A stretch of 36,796 bases of DNA from Anaerolinea sp. (GCA_020725705.1 DYEN01000353.1:1-36796); one strand, 5' to 3'; positions 18,131 through 27,848 are shown, counted from the first letter of the stretch. Made by a program: numbers and translations. The notes: a model not told the origin generated them from the sequence alone.

Positions 18131-19144
18131 ATGGTGCGATCGCTGGTGCGCTGGTTTGGCCCGCGCCGGTTCGCCGGGCTGGTGGCGCTGGCGGTGCTAG
18201 CGCTGGCAGCCGGCGCCGCGCTTCAGATTGCCTATGCCGGGGCGGACTGGTTGCCCGCCGCGCAGCTTGCGCTTTTCTGGCTGGTGTTGGCCGGGTTGGG
18301 CGTGGCGCTGTGGAGCCGCGTGCCACGCGCGGCGCGAGGACGGGTGCTGCTGGCGTTCGGGCCGGGCCTGGCGCTGGTGGCGGCCGGTGTGCTGGCTCCC
18401 GACCTCGGCGTGTTCTTCGGCGGGGCCGGCCTGGGCTGGATCGCGGCTAGCTACATCGTCGGGCGTGGGCCGACCAGCATGACCTATCAGGCCGCCGTGC
18501 GGCACCTGCGGCGCAACGAGCTGCCGCAAGCGATCGCCGTCATGGACCGGCTGATCGAGGGGCAGCCGGGCGACGCCGAGCATCTGCGTTTCCGCGCCGA
18601 GCTGCATCGCCTCAATGGCTCGCCGGAGCGCGCCCGGCGCGATTATGAGCAGGCGGTCAGGCTGGCGCCGGACGCGCCGGCGGGCTATCTGGGGCTGGCG
18701 GAACTGTATCTGCAGCAGGGGCAGCTTGACCGGGCGCGTGCCTATGCCGTGCAGGCCCTCGACCGCGATCCGGCGAGCTGGCAGGCGGCGCATACTCTGG
18801 GCATGATCGCCGACCGCCAGGGGGACGCGCCGGCGGCGATTGAGGCGCTGGAGCGTGCGCATCGCGCGGGCATCCCGGACGCCCACTACCGTCTGCTTGC
18901 GCATCTGTGGCTGGCGCGCGCCCACGCGCGGATGGGACAGGGCGCGGCTGCCGCTGCGCAGGTCGAGGCGCTGCGCGGGCAGGCCGGGGCGCTGAAAGCC
19001 TGGCGCGTGGTGCTCGCCGGCGAGCAGGCCGCGCCGCTGCGGGCGCTGCTGGATGCCGATCTGGTGCTGGCGCAACAGCTGATCGACGGCGCGGTAACTG
19101 CCGGGTCGCTGGCCGGTGCGGAGCGGACCGATGGACGCGCGTAA
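18131..19144 (+). CDS. Membrane-anchored tetratricopeptide repeat protein
   Basis: N-terminal TM segments; TPR-like 'AIAVMDRLIEGQPGDAEHLRFRAELHRLNGSPERARRDYEQAVRLAPDAPAGYLGLAELYLQQGQLDRARAYAVQALDRDP'. Confidence 0.8.
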   Translation: MVRSLVRWFGPRRFAGLVALAVLALAAGAALQIAYAGADWLPAAQLALFWLVLAGLGVALWSRVPRAARGRVLLAFGPGLALVAAGVLAPDLGVFFGGAGLGWIAASYIVGRGPTSMTYQAAVRHLRRNELPQAIAVMDRLIEGQPGDAEHLRFRAELHRLNGSPERARRDYEQAVRLAPDAPAGYLGLAELYLQQGQLDRARAYAVQALDRDPASWQAAHTLGMIADRQGDAPAAIEALERAHRAGIPDAHYRLLAHLWLARAHARMGQGAAAAAQVEALRGQAGALKAWRVVLAGEQAAPLRALLDADLVLAQQLIDGAVTAGSLAGAERTDGRA

Positions 19145-19619
19145 CGCCCCCGGCGGCCCTGGCGCCAGTCCCGCGCGCAGGCGGCGCCGGGCGCTTGGCG
19201 CGCTGGCCGCGCTGATCGGGCTGGGCGTGGTCATCGCGGCGGGGTATCTGGCGCTGCGCGCGAGCCGCAACCGCCCGCTGGACGTCCCGCTCTATCCGGA
19301 CGCGCGCGAGATCGGCCGCGAGCGCGTTTATGACGGGTTGCAGCGGGTGCAGTACGTGGTCGATGCGCCGCTCGACGCGGTGGACGGGTTCTATCACGCC
19401 CACGAGGGGATGGTCTGCCAGCGCCAGTACGCCCGCGTGAGCGAGCGTCCGGGGCAAGAACCGCTGCGCGAAGGGCATGTGTTCACGCGCTGCCAGCTCG
19501 ACCGGTCATGGCTCAACCTGACGCAGTACGCGATTGTCACGATCCGGCCCATTGCCGGGGATAATGGCGAGCCGGGAGAGGCAACCCTGATCGACATCGA
19601 GCAGGTCTGGGGAGATTAG
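19131..19619 (+). CDS. Hypothetical membrane-anchored protein (paralog A)
   Basis: TM at N-terminus; start overlaps the TPR gene end; weakly similar to the following gene. Confidence 0.65.
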   Translation: MDARNAPGGPGASPARRRRRALGALAALIGLGVVIAAGYLALRASRNRPLDVPLYPDAREIGRERVYDGLQRVQYVVDAPLDAVDGFYHAHEGMVCQRQYARVSERPGQEPLREGHVFTRCQLDRSWLNLTQYAIVTIRPIAGDNGEPGEATLIDIEQVWGD

Positions 19620-19622
19620 GCG

Positions 19623-20081
19623 ATGGAGTCTGAAGCGACCAAGCGCGGGCTGCGGATTCCGCTGTGGGTCGGGCTGTTGGGTATGGTCGCGGCGTTGGGG
19701 GTCGCGGCGCTGATCCTCAGCCGGGTTTCCGGGCCGCTGTACGGGCTGGTGTTCCGGAGTGGCGTCCCTGTGCCGGATGGTGCGATCGAGATCGAGCATG
19801 TCAAACCCGACAAGGGCGCGGCGTACCGGATCTACCGCACCGAGCAGGCCGGGCGCGAGGTTGCGGCCTTCTACGAGGCGGCGGGCGGGACGTGCGTCTA
19901 CAGCGTCGCGCCGGCCAACCCCGATTTGTCGGATTCCGCCCGGCCGGACCAGGCGCACAACGTGGCGCGGTGCCGCGGACGCTCCGAGAACGCTGCGCGC
20001 GGCAGCGGGTGGGAAGTCTTTATCGCCGAAGGTTACGGCCCGGACGAAGGGCCGACCATCTTTCGCGTGTACGAGTACTGA
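19623..20081 (+). CDS. Hypothetical membrane-anchored protein (paralog B)
   Basis: TM at N-terminus; 'VAAFYEAAGGTCVY...ARCRG' pattern echoes 'VDGFYHAHEGMVCQRQY...FTRCQL' of the preceding gene. Confidence 0.65.
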   Translation: MESEATKRGLRIPLWVGLLGMVAALGVAALILSRVSGPLYGLVFRSGVPVPDGAIEIEHVKPDKGAAYRIYRTEQAGREVAAFYEAAGGTCVYSVAPANPDLSDSARPDQAHNVARCRGRSENAARGSGWEVFIAEGYGPDEGPTIFRVYEY

Positions 20082-20132
20082 GCCAGCCACGATTTCGCAC
20101 ACTAGCGAACCGTTTCCGGTCAAGGAGGGACG

Positions 20133-23100
20133 ATGTTCGAACCGGTCACGCCACGAGTGGATATCGACGCGCTCGAGAAGCGCCAGCTTGAGTTCTGGCG
20201 CGAGCGCGACATCTTCCGGCGCACGATGGACGAGCGCAAGGACGCGCCGCGCTGGGTGTTCTACGAGGGTCCGCCCACGGCCAACGGCCGGCCCGGCACG
20301 CATCACGTCCTGGCGCGCGCCTTCAAAGACATGTTCCCGCGCTATCACACCATGCGTGGCAAGTACGTGCTGCGCAAGGGCGGATGGGATACGCATGGCC
20401 TGCCGGTCGAGATCGAGGTCGAGAAAGAGCTGGGCTTCACTCACAAGCGCCAGATCGAGGAATACGGCATCGCGCGCTTCAACGAAAAGTGCCGCCAGAG
20501 CGTCTTCCGCTACATCCGCGAGTGGGAACAACTCACCGAGCGGATCGCCTTCTGGGTGGATCTCGAAAACGCCTATGTGACGTACAAGAACGAGTATATC
20601 CAGAGCGTGTGGTGGATCCTGCGCCAGTTCTGGGACAAGGGCCTGCTGTACCAGGGCTTCAAGGTGGTGCCCTACTGCACGCGCTGCGGCACGCCGCTGA
20701 GCAGCCACGAGGTCGCGCAGGGCTACGAAGAAGTGGCCGATCCCAGCGTCTTCGTGCGCTTCCCGCTCAAGGACCGGCCCGGCACGTTCTTCCTGGTGTG
20801 GACGACCACACCCTGGACGCTGCCCGGCAACGTGGCCCTGGCCGTCAACCGCCGCGCAACGTATGTGACCGTCGAGGGGCCGGCGGCGAGCGGCGAAGGC
20901 ACCGAGCGGCTGATCCTGGCCGAGGCGCTGCTGGACAAGGCGCTGGTCAACCGCGAGCAGTACAGCGTCGTCGAGACGCTGCGTGGCGAGGACTTGCTGG
21001 GGCTGCACTACGAGCCGCTCTATCGCTTTTTGCCGGTCGAGCAGGATTACGCTTACGTGGTGCATGGCGACTTCGTCAGCATGGAGGACGGCTCCGGCAT
21101 CGTCCACATCGCGCCCGCGTTCGGCGCGGACGACATGGATGTGGGCCGCGAGCACGGGTTGCCGGTCCTGCTGACCGTCGATGAGACGGGCGCGTTTGTC
21201 CCGGACGTGACGCCCTGGGCGGGGATGTGGGTCAAGGACGCCGATCCGCTGATCACCGACGAGCTGAAGGGGCGCGGCCTGCTGTATAAGGTCGAGAAGT
21301 ACGTCCACAACTACCCGTTCTGCTGGCGCTGCAGCACGCCGCTGCTCTACTACGCCCGCTCGACGTGGTACATCGCTACCACGCGCTACCGTGACGCGAT
21401 GATCGAGCAGAACAAGACGATAAACTGGGTCCCGGCGCACATCCGGGATGGGCGCTTCGGCAACTTCCTCGACGAACTGCGCGATTGGGCCTTGGGCCGC
21501 GAGCGCTATTGGGGCACGCCGCTGCCGGTGTGGGTCTGCGACAACCCGAACTGCGACCACCGTCACTGTGTCGGCAGTGTGGCCGAGCTAAGCGAGCTGT
21601 CGGGCAAGGACCAGTCCAACCTGGACCTGCACCGCCCCTATGTGGACGAGGTAACCTTCCCCTGCCCGCAATGCGGCGGGACGATGCGCCGTGTGCCGGA
21701 GCTGATCGACGTCTGGTTCGACAGCGGCGCGATGCCGGTGGCCCAGTGGGGTTATCCGTTCCAGAACCAAGAGATGTTCAAGGACCAGTTCCCGGCGGAC
21801 TTCATCTGCGAGGCGGTGGACCAGACGCGCGGCTGGTTCTACAGCCAGCACGCCATCAGCACGATGCTCTTCGGGCAGACCGACTTCAAGAACGTGATCT
21901 GCCTGGGGCACATCCTCGACGAGCAGGGGCGCAAGATGTCCAAGAGCCTGGGCAACATCGTCGAGCCGTGGAGCGTGCTGGATAAGTACGGGGCGGACGC
22001 GTTCCGCTGGTACATGTACACCGCCGGGCCGCCCGGCGAGCCGCGCCGGTTCTCGGTCGAGCTGGTCGGCGACGTGGTGCGCAACTTCTACCTGACACTG
22101 TGGAACGTCTACAGCTTCTTCGTAACCTATGCCAACCTCGACCGCTTCGATCCGGCGGCGCCGCGCGTGCCGGTTGCTCGGCGCGAGCTGCTCGACCGCT
22201 GGATCCTTAGCGAGCTGCACATGCTCGTCCGCGAGGTGACACAGGCGTATGAGGAATACGACGTGCCCTCTGCCACGCGCCCGCTCGAGCAGTTCGTGGA
22301 CCGGCTGAGCAACTGGTATCTGCGCCGCTCGCGCCGCCGCTTCTGGAAGAGCGAGAGCGACACCGACAAGCTGGCTGCCTACCAGACGCTGTACGAGTGC
22401 CTGGTGATGGTCAGCAAGCTGCTGGCGCCGGCCATGCCGTTCCTGGCCGAGGCGATGTATCGCAACCTGGTCACCCGCGTTGACGCCGACGCGCCGGAGA
22501 GCGTGCATCTGGCGACGTGGCCGGACTGGGACGAGGCGTTGATCGACCGCAAGCTGATGGACGACATGCGCCTGGCGCAGAAGCTGGTCAGCCTGGGGCA
22601 CGCCGCGCGCAACAGCGCCAATCTCAAGGTGCGCCAGCCGCTGGCCGAAGCGGTGTTCGTGCTGCGCGCCGAGTCCGAGCGGCCGGTGGTCGAGGCGCTG
22701 CAGGGCACCATTGCCGAAGAATTGAACGTCAAACAGGTGCGCGTCGCCGCGTCGGGGGCGGAGATGGTGAGCTACAGGCTCAACCCGCTGCCGCAGGTGC
22801 TTGGCCGCGCGCTGAAGGGCGACTTCCCGAAGGTGCAGAAGGCGCTACGCGAGGGCGCGCCCGAAGACGTTGATCGCTGGGCAAAGGCGCTGCTGACCGG
22901 CGAGCCGATCAGCGTCGAGGTGGACGGGCAGACGTACACCGTCACGCCCGATCAGGTCGAGGTGCAGCAGGAAGCGGCGGCGGGCTACGCTGTGGCGGAA
23001 GACTACGGCTATCTGGTCGCTCTGTCCACCCGGCTCACCGACGATCTGGTGCGCGAAGGGCTGGCCCGCGAGTTTGTGCGCCGTGTCCAGACGCTGCGCA

Positions 23101-23309
23101 AAGACGCCGATTTCGAGATCAGCGATCGCATCACCGTGACCTACCAGGCCACCGATCGCCTGCGTGCGGCGGTTCAGGCGCACCGCGACTATATCCAGGC
23201 CGAGACGCTGGCCGATGCGCTGGTCGAGGGGATGCCCGCGGACGGCGCGCACGGCGACACCTTCGAGTTCGACGGCGAGACGGTCACGATCGGCGTGCGT
23301 CGGGTCTGA
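20133..23309 (+). CDS. ileS: Isoleucyl-tRNA synthetase
   Basis: 'FYEGPPTANGRPGTHHVLARAFKDMFPRYHTMRG' (HIGH region variant GTHH), 'DEQGRKMSKSLGNIVEPW' (KMSKS), 'DQTRGWFYSQHAISTMLF'. Confidence 0.97.
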   Translation: MFEPVTPRVDIDALEKRQLEFWRERDIFRRTMDERKDAPRWVFYEGPPTANGRPGTHHVLARAFKDMFPRYHTMRGKYVLRKGGWDTHGLPVEIEVEKELGFTHKRQIEEYGIARFNEKCRQSVFRYIREWEQLTERIAFWVDLENAYVTYKNEYIQSVWWILRQFWDKGLLYQGFKVVPYCTRCGTPLSSHEVAQGYEEVADPSVFVRFPLKDRPGTFFLVWTTTPWTLPGNVALAVNRRATYVTVEGPAASGEGTERLILAEALLDKALVNREQYSVVETLRGEDLLGLHYEPLYRFLPVEQDYAYVVHGDFVSMEDGSGIVHIAPAFGADDMDVGREHGLPVLLTVDETGAFVPDVTPWAGMWVKDADPLITDELKGRGLLYKVEKYVHNYPFCWRCSTPLLYYARSTWYIATTRYRDAMIEQNKTINWVPAHIRDGRFGNFLDELRDWALGRERYWGTPLPVWVCDNPNCDHRHCVGSVAELSELSGKDQSNLDLHRPYVDEVTFPCPQCGGTMRRVPELIDVWFDSGAMPVAQWGYPFQNQEMFKDQFPADFICEAVDQTRGWFYSQHAISTMLFGQTDFKNVICLGHILDEQGRKMSKSLGNIVEPWSVLDKYGADAFRWYMYTAGPPGEPRRFSVELVGDVVRNFYLTLWNVYSFFVTYANLDRFDPAAPRVPVARRELLDRWILSELHMLVREVTQAYEEYDVPSATRPLEQFVDRLSNWYLRRSRRRFWKSESDTDKLAAYQTLYECLVMVSKLLAPAMPFLAEAMYRNLVTRVDADAPESVHLATWPDWDEALIDRKLMDDMRLAQKLVSLGHAARNSANLKVRQPLAEAVFVLRAESERPVVEALQGTIAEELNVKQVRVAASGAEMVSYRLNPLPQVLGRALKGDFPKVQKALREGAPEDVDRWAKALLTGEPISVEVDGQTYTVTPDQVEVQQEAAAGYAVAEDYGYLVALSTRLTDDLVREGLAREFVRRVQTLRKDADFEISDRITVTYQATDRLRAAVQAHRDYIQAETLADALVEGMPADGAHGDTFEFDGETVTIGVRRV

Positions 23310-23318
23310 CGACCTGGG

Positions 23319-23369
23319 CCGGACTCGCGCCCGGAACGGCCAGAAGTGGCTCCCCGCGCGCGAGTCCGG
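23319..23369. promoter_or_regulatory. Perfect 12-bp inverted repeat upstream of the TraR/DksA gene
   Basis: CCGGACTCGCGC (23319-23330) / GCGCGAGTCCGG (23358-23369), immediately before TACAAT (23370-23375). Confidence 0.5.
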
Positions 23370-23430
23370 TACAATCGTCGTTGTGCCGTGGGATCACGGC
23401 GCAGCTACGTTCAACGAGGTTGACGACGCC

Positions 23431-23790
23431 ATGGTAACCACAAAGGATGAGTTGTACAGCGAACTCATCGCGCTGCGCGACGGCCTGCAGGCGCAAGTGA
23501 TCGAGATGGAAAGCGCGGACGAGATGGACGAGCCGGGGACGGGGTACACCAACCACCAGGCCGACGATGCCACCGCCGTCTTCGACCAGACCGCCAACCG
23601 TTCCGCGCTGCAGGCAGCCCGCGACCGGCTGCGTCAGGTGCACGACGCGCTGGCACGCTATGAAGCGGGCACATACGGGATCTGCGAGAACTGCGGGCGC
23701 GAGATCGACATCGCGCGTCTGGAAGCCATCCCCTATACGCCCTTCTGCCTGCGCTGCGCCGAACAGCGGGATTATATCGCCGGGATGTAG
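23431..23790 (+). CDS. TraR/DksA-type zinc finger protein
   Basis: 'LARYEAGTYGICENCGREIDIARLEAIPYTPFCLRCAEQRD' (C4 zinc finger). Confidence 0.9.
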   Translation: MVTTKDELYSELIALRDGLQAQVIEMESADEMDEPGTGYTNHQADDATAVFDQTANRSALQAARDRLRQVHDALARYEAGTYGICENCGREIDIARLEAIPYTPFCLRCAEQRDYIAGM

Positions 23791-23792
23791 CG

Positions 23793-24368
23793 GTGAGCGA
23801 CGCTGGGTATATCCGAACGACACGCCCCGGAACGTCGCTGCGTCACTGGCTGTTTCTGGCCGGAGTCGCCGGTCTGGCGATCGCCGTCGATCAGGCCACC
23901 AAGGCGTATGTCGTGGCGCATCTGGCGCGCGGCGAGTCGTGGATGCCGGTGGAGTTCATCGCGCCCTATTTTCGCATCACCCACGTGCGCAATACCGGCG
24001 CGGCGTTCGGGGTTTTCCCAGGCGGCGGTCAGGTCTTCCTGGCGATCGCCGCCGTCATCTCGCTGCTGATCCTGTATTTCTATCGCCAGCTTCCGCGCGG
24101 GGCCTGGCCGGTGCGAACTGCCCTGGGATTGCAGTTGGGCGGGGCGCTGGGCAACGTCATCGACCGGCTGCGCCTGGATTTCGCGGTGATCGACTTTCTG
24201 CACGTGCCAGGCTTTCCGGTGTTCAACGTGGCCGATAGCTGCATCTCGATCGGGGTGGCACTGCTGGCGGTGGTGATGCTGCGCGAAGAATGGCGCGCGC
24301 GCCGCGCGGCAGGGGCCGGCGGCGAGTCGGCGCGCGGCGGCTCCCAGGAAAACACGCCGGTTCGTTGA
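23793..24368 (+). CDS. lspA: Lipoprotein signal peptidase II
   Basis: 'DQATKAYV', 'RNTGAAFGVF', 'LQLGGALGNVIDRLRLDFAVIDFLHV...FPVFNVADSCISIGVALL'. Confidence 0.96.
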   Translation: MSDAGYIRTTRPGTSLRHWLFLAGVAGLAIAVDQATKAYVVAHLARGESWMPVEFIAPYFRITHVRNTGAAFGVFPGGGQVFLAIAAVISLLILYFYRQLPRGAWPVRTALGLQLGGALGNVIDRLRLDFAVIDFLHVPGFPVFNVADSCISIGVALLAVVMLREEWRARRAAGAGGESARGGSQENTPVR

Positions 24369-24569
24369 AGCGAAGAACAGCGAAATACAGCTAAAAGCAG
24401 CCAAGAGCAGCGAAGAACGGCTACGAACAGCGAAGAGCAACAAGAAAGCAGCGGTATGAAGTGTCCTCGCTTCCCCGCTGCTTTTTGCTGTTGTATGGCT
24501 GCCTCTAGCTGCCTTTAGCTGTCTTTAGCTGTCTTTAGCTGCCTTTGGCTGCCTCTAGCTGCTTTTAGC
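24369..24569. repeat. Inverted decamer-array element, copy 2 (opposite orientation to copy 1)
   Basis: 10-bp units CGAAGAACAG / CTAAAAGCAG on the left; centre GCAGCGG-20 nt-CCGCTGC (24448-24481); 10-bp units GCCTTTAGCT / GTCTTTAGCT / GCCTCTAGCT on the right up to the AKR stop. Confidence 0.9.
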
Positions 24570-25541
24570 TTACCAAGCGTACGCTTCGGGCGCCGGGCCG
24601 CCGGGGCCGGGCCAGATCTCATCGAGGGCTTTGAGATCGTCGTCGCTCAGCTTGATCTCAAGCGCGCGCAGGCTGCCGGTGAGCTGCTCCATCGTGCGCG
24701 GGCCGATGATCGGCGCGGTGACCGCCGGCTGATGCAGCAGCCAGGCCAGCGCGACATCCGCGGGATGCTCACCTCGCTCCTTGCACCACGCTTCCCACTT
24801 TTCAAGCTGCGGGCGCAGCTTCTCGATCCGCTCCTGGACCCAGTCTTCTGTGCGGCGGCCTTCGGATGCTTTCGCCAGCGCGCCCGCCAGCACCCCGCCC
24901 GACAGCGGACTCCAGGGGATAATGCCCACGCCGTAGGCCTGGCAGGCCGGGATCACTTCCAGCTCGATGGTGCGCGCGGCGAGGTTGTAGAGGCTCTGCT
25001 CGGACACCAGCCCCATGAAATGGCGCTGTTTGGCAAGCTCGTTGGCCTGGACGATGTGCCAACCGGCGAAGTTGCTGCTGCCGACGTAGATGACCTTGCC
25101 TTCCTGCACAAGCTGCTCCATCGCCTGCCAGATTTCTTCCCAGGGCGTATTGCGGTCGATGTGATGCATCTGGTAGAGGTCGATGTAGTCGGTTTGCAGG
25201 CGCTTGAGGCTGCCTTCGCAGGCTTGCTTGATGTGCCGGGCCGAAAGCTTTGACTCGTTGGGCCAGTCACCCATCTTGCCGTAGACCTTGGTCGCCAGCA
25301 CAACCTTTTCGCGCCGACCGCCGCCCTGCGCCCACCAGCGCCCGATGATCTGCTCGGTAATGCCTTCGCCCTGTTTGCGCCCGTAGACGTTGGCCGTGTC
25401 GAAGAAGTTGATGCCCAGATCGAGGGCCTTGTCCATGATGGCGTACGAATCTGGCTCGGTGGTATAGGGGCCGAAGTTCATTGTCCCCAGGCACAGCCGG
25501 CTGACCTGCAAGCCCGTGCGTCCGAGATAGGTGTATTCCAT
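24570..25541 (-). CDS. Aldo/keto reductase
   Basis: 'MEYTYLGRTGLQVSRLCLGTMNFG', 'DKALDLGINFFDTANVYG', 'DLYQMHHIDRNTPWEEIWQAMEQLVQEGKVIYVGSSNFAGW'. Confidence 0.93.
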   Translation of the reverse strand: MEYTYLGRTGLQVSRLCLGTMNFGPYTTEPDSYAIMDKALDLGINFFDTANVYGRKQGEGITEQIIGRWWAQGGGRREKVVLATKVYGKMGDWPNESKLSARHIKQACEGSLKRLQTDYIDLYQMHHIDRNTPWEEIWQAMEQLVQEGKVIYVGSSNFAGWHIVQANELAKQRHFMGLVSEQSLYNLAARTIELEVIPACQAYGVGIIPWSPLSGGVLAGALAKASEGRRTEDWVQERIEKLRPQLEKWEAWCKERGEHPADVALAWLLHQPAVTAPIIGPRTMEQLTGSLRALEIKLSDDDLKALDEIWPGPGGPAPEAYAW

Positions 25542-25627
25542 CGTTGCTCGCTCCTTGTTGTGCGTATATCACCCGCTTGCCTGATGCGGCACAAGATTCT
25601 GCGCGGCGTAATAGAGCGGCGCCGCGC

Positions 25628-26878
25628 TCAGGCATCCATATTCTGGATCACCGTCGAGGCGAACATGCTGGTGCTAACCTCGGTCGCGTCCGGCATCTGC
25701 CGCGCGAAATCGTAGGTCACGATCTTTTGCGCCAGCGTCTTCTCATAGGCAGCAGTGATCAACTCGGCGGCTTCGTTCCAGCCGAGGAACTCCAGCATGG
25801 TGACGCCGCTGAACATCAGCGAGCCGGGGTTGACTTTGTCGAGATCGGTGTATTTGGGCGCGGTGCCATGAGTTGCCTCGAACAGCGCGACGTGGTCGCC
25901 GATGTTGCCGCCGGGCGCGATGCCCACGCCGCCAACCTCTGCCGCGACGGCATCGCTCAGATAGTCGCCGTTCAGGTTCGGCGTGACGATCACGTCGAAT
26001 TCCTTCGGGCGCAGCAGCATATGCTGGAACATAATGTCTGCAATGCGGTCCTTAATGACGATCTTGCCTTCCGGCACCTGACCGCCATATTGATCCCACA
26101 GCTCGTCTTCGGTGATGGTCTGCTCGGGGAATTCCTCGCGGGCGACCTCGTAGCACCAGTTGCGGAAGGCGCCTTCGGTGAACTTCTGAATGTTGCCCTT
26201 GTGAACGATCGTGATGCTGGAGCGGCCGCGCTCCAGCGCGTAGCGCAGGGCAAAGCGCATCAGGCGCTTGGTCCCGAAGGCGCTGATAGGCTTGACGCCC
26301 AGGCCGCTGCCCTCGAAGAACTGCGCGCCCAGCTCCTCGCGCAGGAAGCGCGCCAGCTTTTCGTTTTCGGGCGTTCCGGCAGCATATTCGATCCCCGCGT
26401 ACACGTCCTCAGTGTTTTCGCGGAAGATCACGACATCGATGTCCTCGGGGTGGCGCAGCGGGCTGGGAACGCCCCTGTACCACTTGACCGGGCGGACGCA
26501 AGCGTAGAGGTCAAGCTCCTGGCGCAGCGTGACGTTCAGGCTGCGAAAGCCGCCGCCGACCGGTGTCGTGAGCGGGCCTTTGATCCCGACCAGGAACTCG
26601 CGCAGGGCGTCGAACGTCTCCGACGGCATATAATCGCCATCGTACAGCCTGGCGGCTTTCTCGCCCGCGTAGATCTCCATCCAGGCGATCTTGCGCTGGC
26701 CGCCGTAGGCTTTCTCGACGGCGGCATCCCAGATGCGCCGGGATGCGTTCATGATGTCGCGCCCGATGCCGTCGCCTTCGATAAAGGCAATGATCGGGTG
26801 ATCGGGCACGCATTTCGGGTCGCCCAGGCAGGTGATCTTCTCCCCCTCAGCCGGCACGACAATGTGTTGGTAGCTCAT
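25628..26878 (-). CDS. icd: NADP-dependent isocitrate dehydrogenase
   Basis: '[16 protein letters not shown]', '[44 protein letters not shown]', '[17 protein letters not shown]', '[27 protein letters not shown]'. ORF extends upstream to 27316 antisense or out of frame. Confidence 0.95.
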   Translation of the reverse strand: MSYQHIVVPAEGEKITCLGDPKCVPDHPIIAFIEGDGIGRDIMNASRRIWDAAVEKAYGGQRKIAWMEIYAGEKAARLYDGDYMPSETFDALREFLVGIKGPLTTPVGGGFRSLNVTLRQELDLYACVRPVKWYRGVPSPLRHPEDIDVVIFRENTEDVYAGIEYAAGTPENEKLARFLREELGAQFFEGSGLGVKPISAFGTKRLMRFALRYALERGRSSITIVHKGNIQKFTEGAFRNWCYEVAREEFPEQTITEDELWDQYGGQVPEGKIVIKDRIADIMFQHMLLRPKEFDVIVTPNLNGDYLSDAVAAEVGGVGIAPGGNIGDHVALFEATHGTAPKYTDLDKVNPGSLMFSGVTMLEFLGWNEAAELITAAYEKTLAQKIVTYDFARQMPDATEVSTSMFASTVIQNMDA

Positions 26879-26969
26879 GCTCGGAACGCTCCTTATCGGT
26901 GTGACAGGTTGGGACAGGAATCGGTGGATCGCATGGCGGTGCGCGCCGCCCGGCGAGGCCGCTCGCCAG

Positions 26970-27503
26970 CTAGCTCCGCCATTTGATTGTACAGCCGACG
27001 GCCGGGGTTGTCTCGACCGGCGGTTTTGTGCCCGACAGCACCGCCTCGATCGCGTCGCGCAGGTAGGTGTGCCGGACCGCTTCGGGACGCTCGTAGTTGT
27101 CGTCGATCGCGCCGCGATAGCGTAGCACGCCCTGGCCGTCGAGCAGGTAGACGTGCGGCGTGCGCTCGGCCCCATAGGCACGGGCGACATCCTGGCTTTC
27201 GTCGTGCAGATAGAGGAAATTAAAGCCCTTTTGCTGCGCGCGGCGCCGCATGCCCTCGAAGCTGTCTTCGGGGTAACGGGTTGCGTCGTTGGGGTTGATC
27301 GCCACCAGCACCACACCGCGCTCGCCGTATTCGCGTTGCAGCGCGATCATCCGGTCTTCCCATGCCTGGACGTAGGGGCAATGGTTGCAGCTAAAGATCA
27401 CGGCGACGGCGCGGTGACCGTGTAGCAAATCTTGCAGGCGATAAGTCCGGCCGTCGATGCCGGGCAGGGTGAAGTCGGGCGCGGTCTGTCCGATCTCAAG
27501 CAT
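26970..27503 (-). CDS. Thioredoxin-family/AhpC-TSA-like redoxin
   Basis: '[27 protein letters not shown]', '[18 protein letters not shown]', '[23 protein letters not shown]'. Confidence 0.9.
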   Translation of the reverse strand: MLEIGQTAPDFTLPGIDGRTYRLQDLLHGHRAVAVIFSCNHCPYVQAWEDRMIALQREYGERGVVLVAINPNDATRYPEDSFEGMRRRAQQKGFNFLYLHDESQDVARAYGAERTPHVYLLDGQGVLRYRGAIDDNYERPEAVRHTYLRDAIEAVLSGTKPPVETTPAVGCTIKWRS

Positions 27504-27527
27504 GTATCTATCCTTTCCTGGTATATC

Positions 27528-27848
27528 CTATTCCTCGCCGGCGCGGGCGGCCTCGATCGCGCGGCGGATGGCGGCGTAAGACGGCAGGGGCGATGGGCGC
27601 CCGTCCTCGTGAATGTACAGCCGGCACGTCAGGCGGGCATCGCTCTGGGGTTGGGGGTCGATGTCCTGCCCGTTGATCAGAATGGTCGGTGAGCCGGGAA
27701 AATGCCAGCGCTGCGCGTCGTCCTCGCTGGTGATTTCGATGCGCTCAAGCTCGGCCTGGACTCCTAATTGATCGAGAACCTCGTGCAGGCGGCGCCAGGC
27801 ATCGGGGTGTGATGGACATTCTTCCCAGAACAGGAACTGGATCTTCAT
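27528..27848 (-). CDS. Small thioredoxin-fold protein with single-Cys CPSH site
   Basis: 'MKIQFLFWEECPSHPDAWRRLHEVL...FPGSPTILINGQDIDP'. Confidence 0.75.
   Translation of the reverse strand: MKIQFLFWEECPSHPDAWRRLHEVLDQLGVQAELERIEITSEDDAQRWHFPGSPTILINGQDIDPQPQSDARLTCRLYIHEDGRPSPLPSYAAIRRAIEAARAGEE

Noticed and set aside
19506-21566. 686-aa minus-strand ORF opposite ileS
   Set aside because: Antisense shadow of ileS and the upstream gene; no recognisable domain.
25544-26986. 480-aa plus-strand ORF opposite icd
   Set aside because: Antisense shadow of icd.
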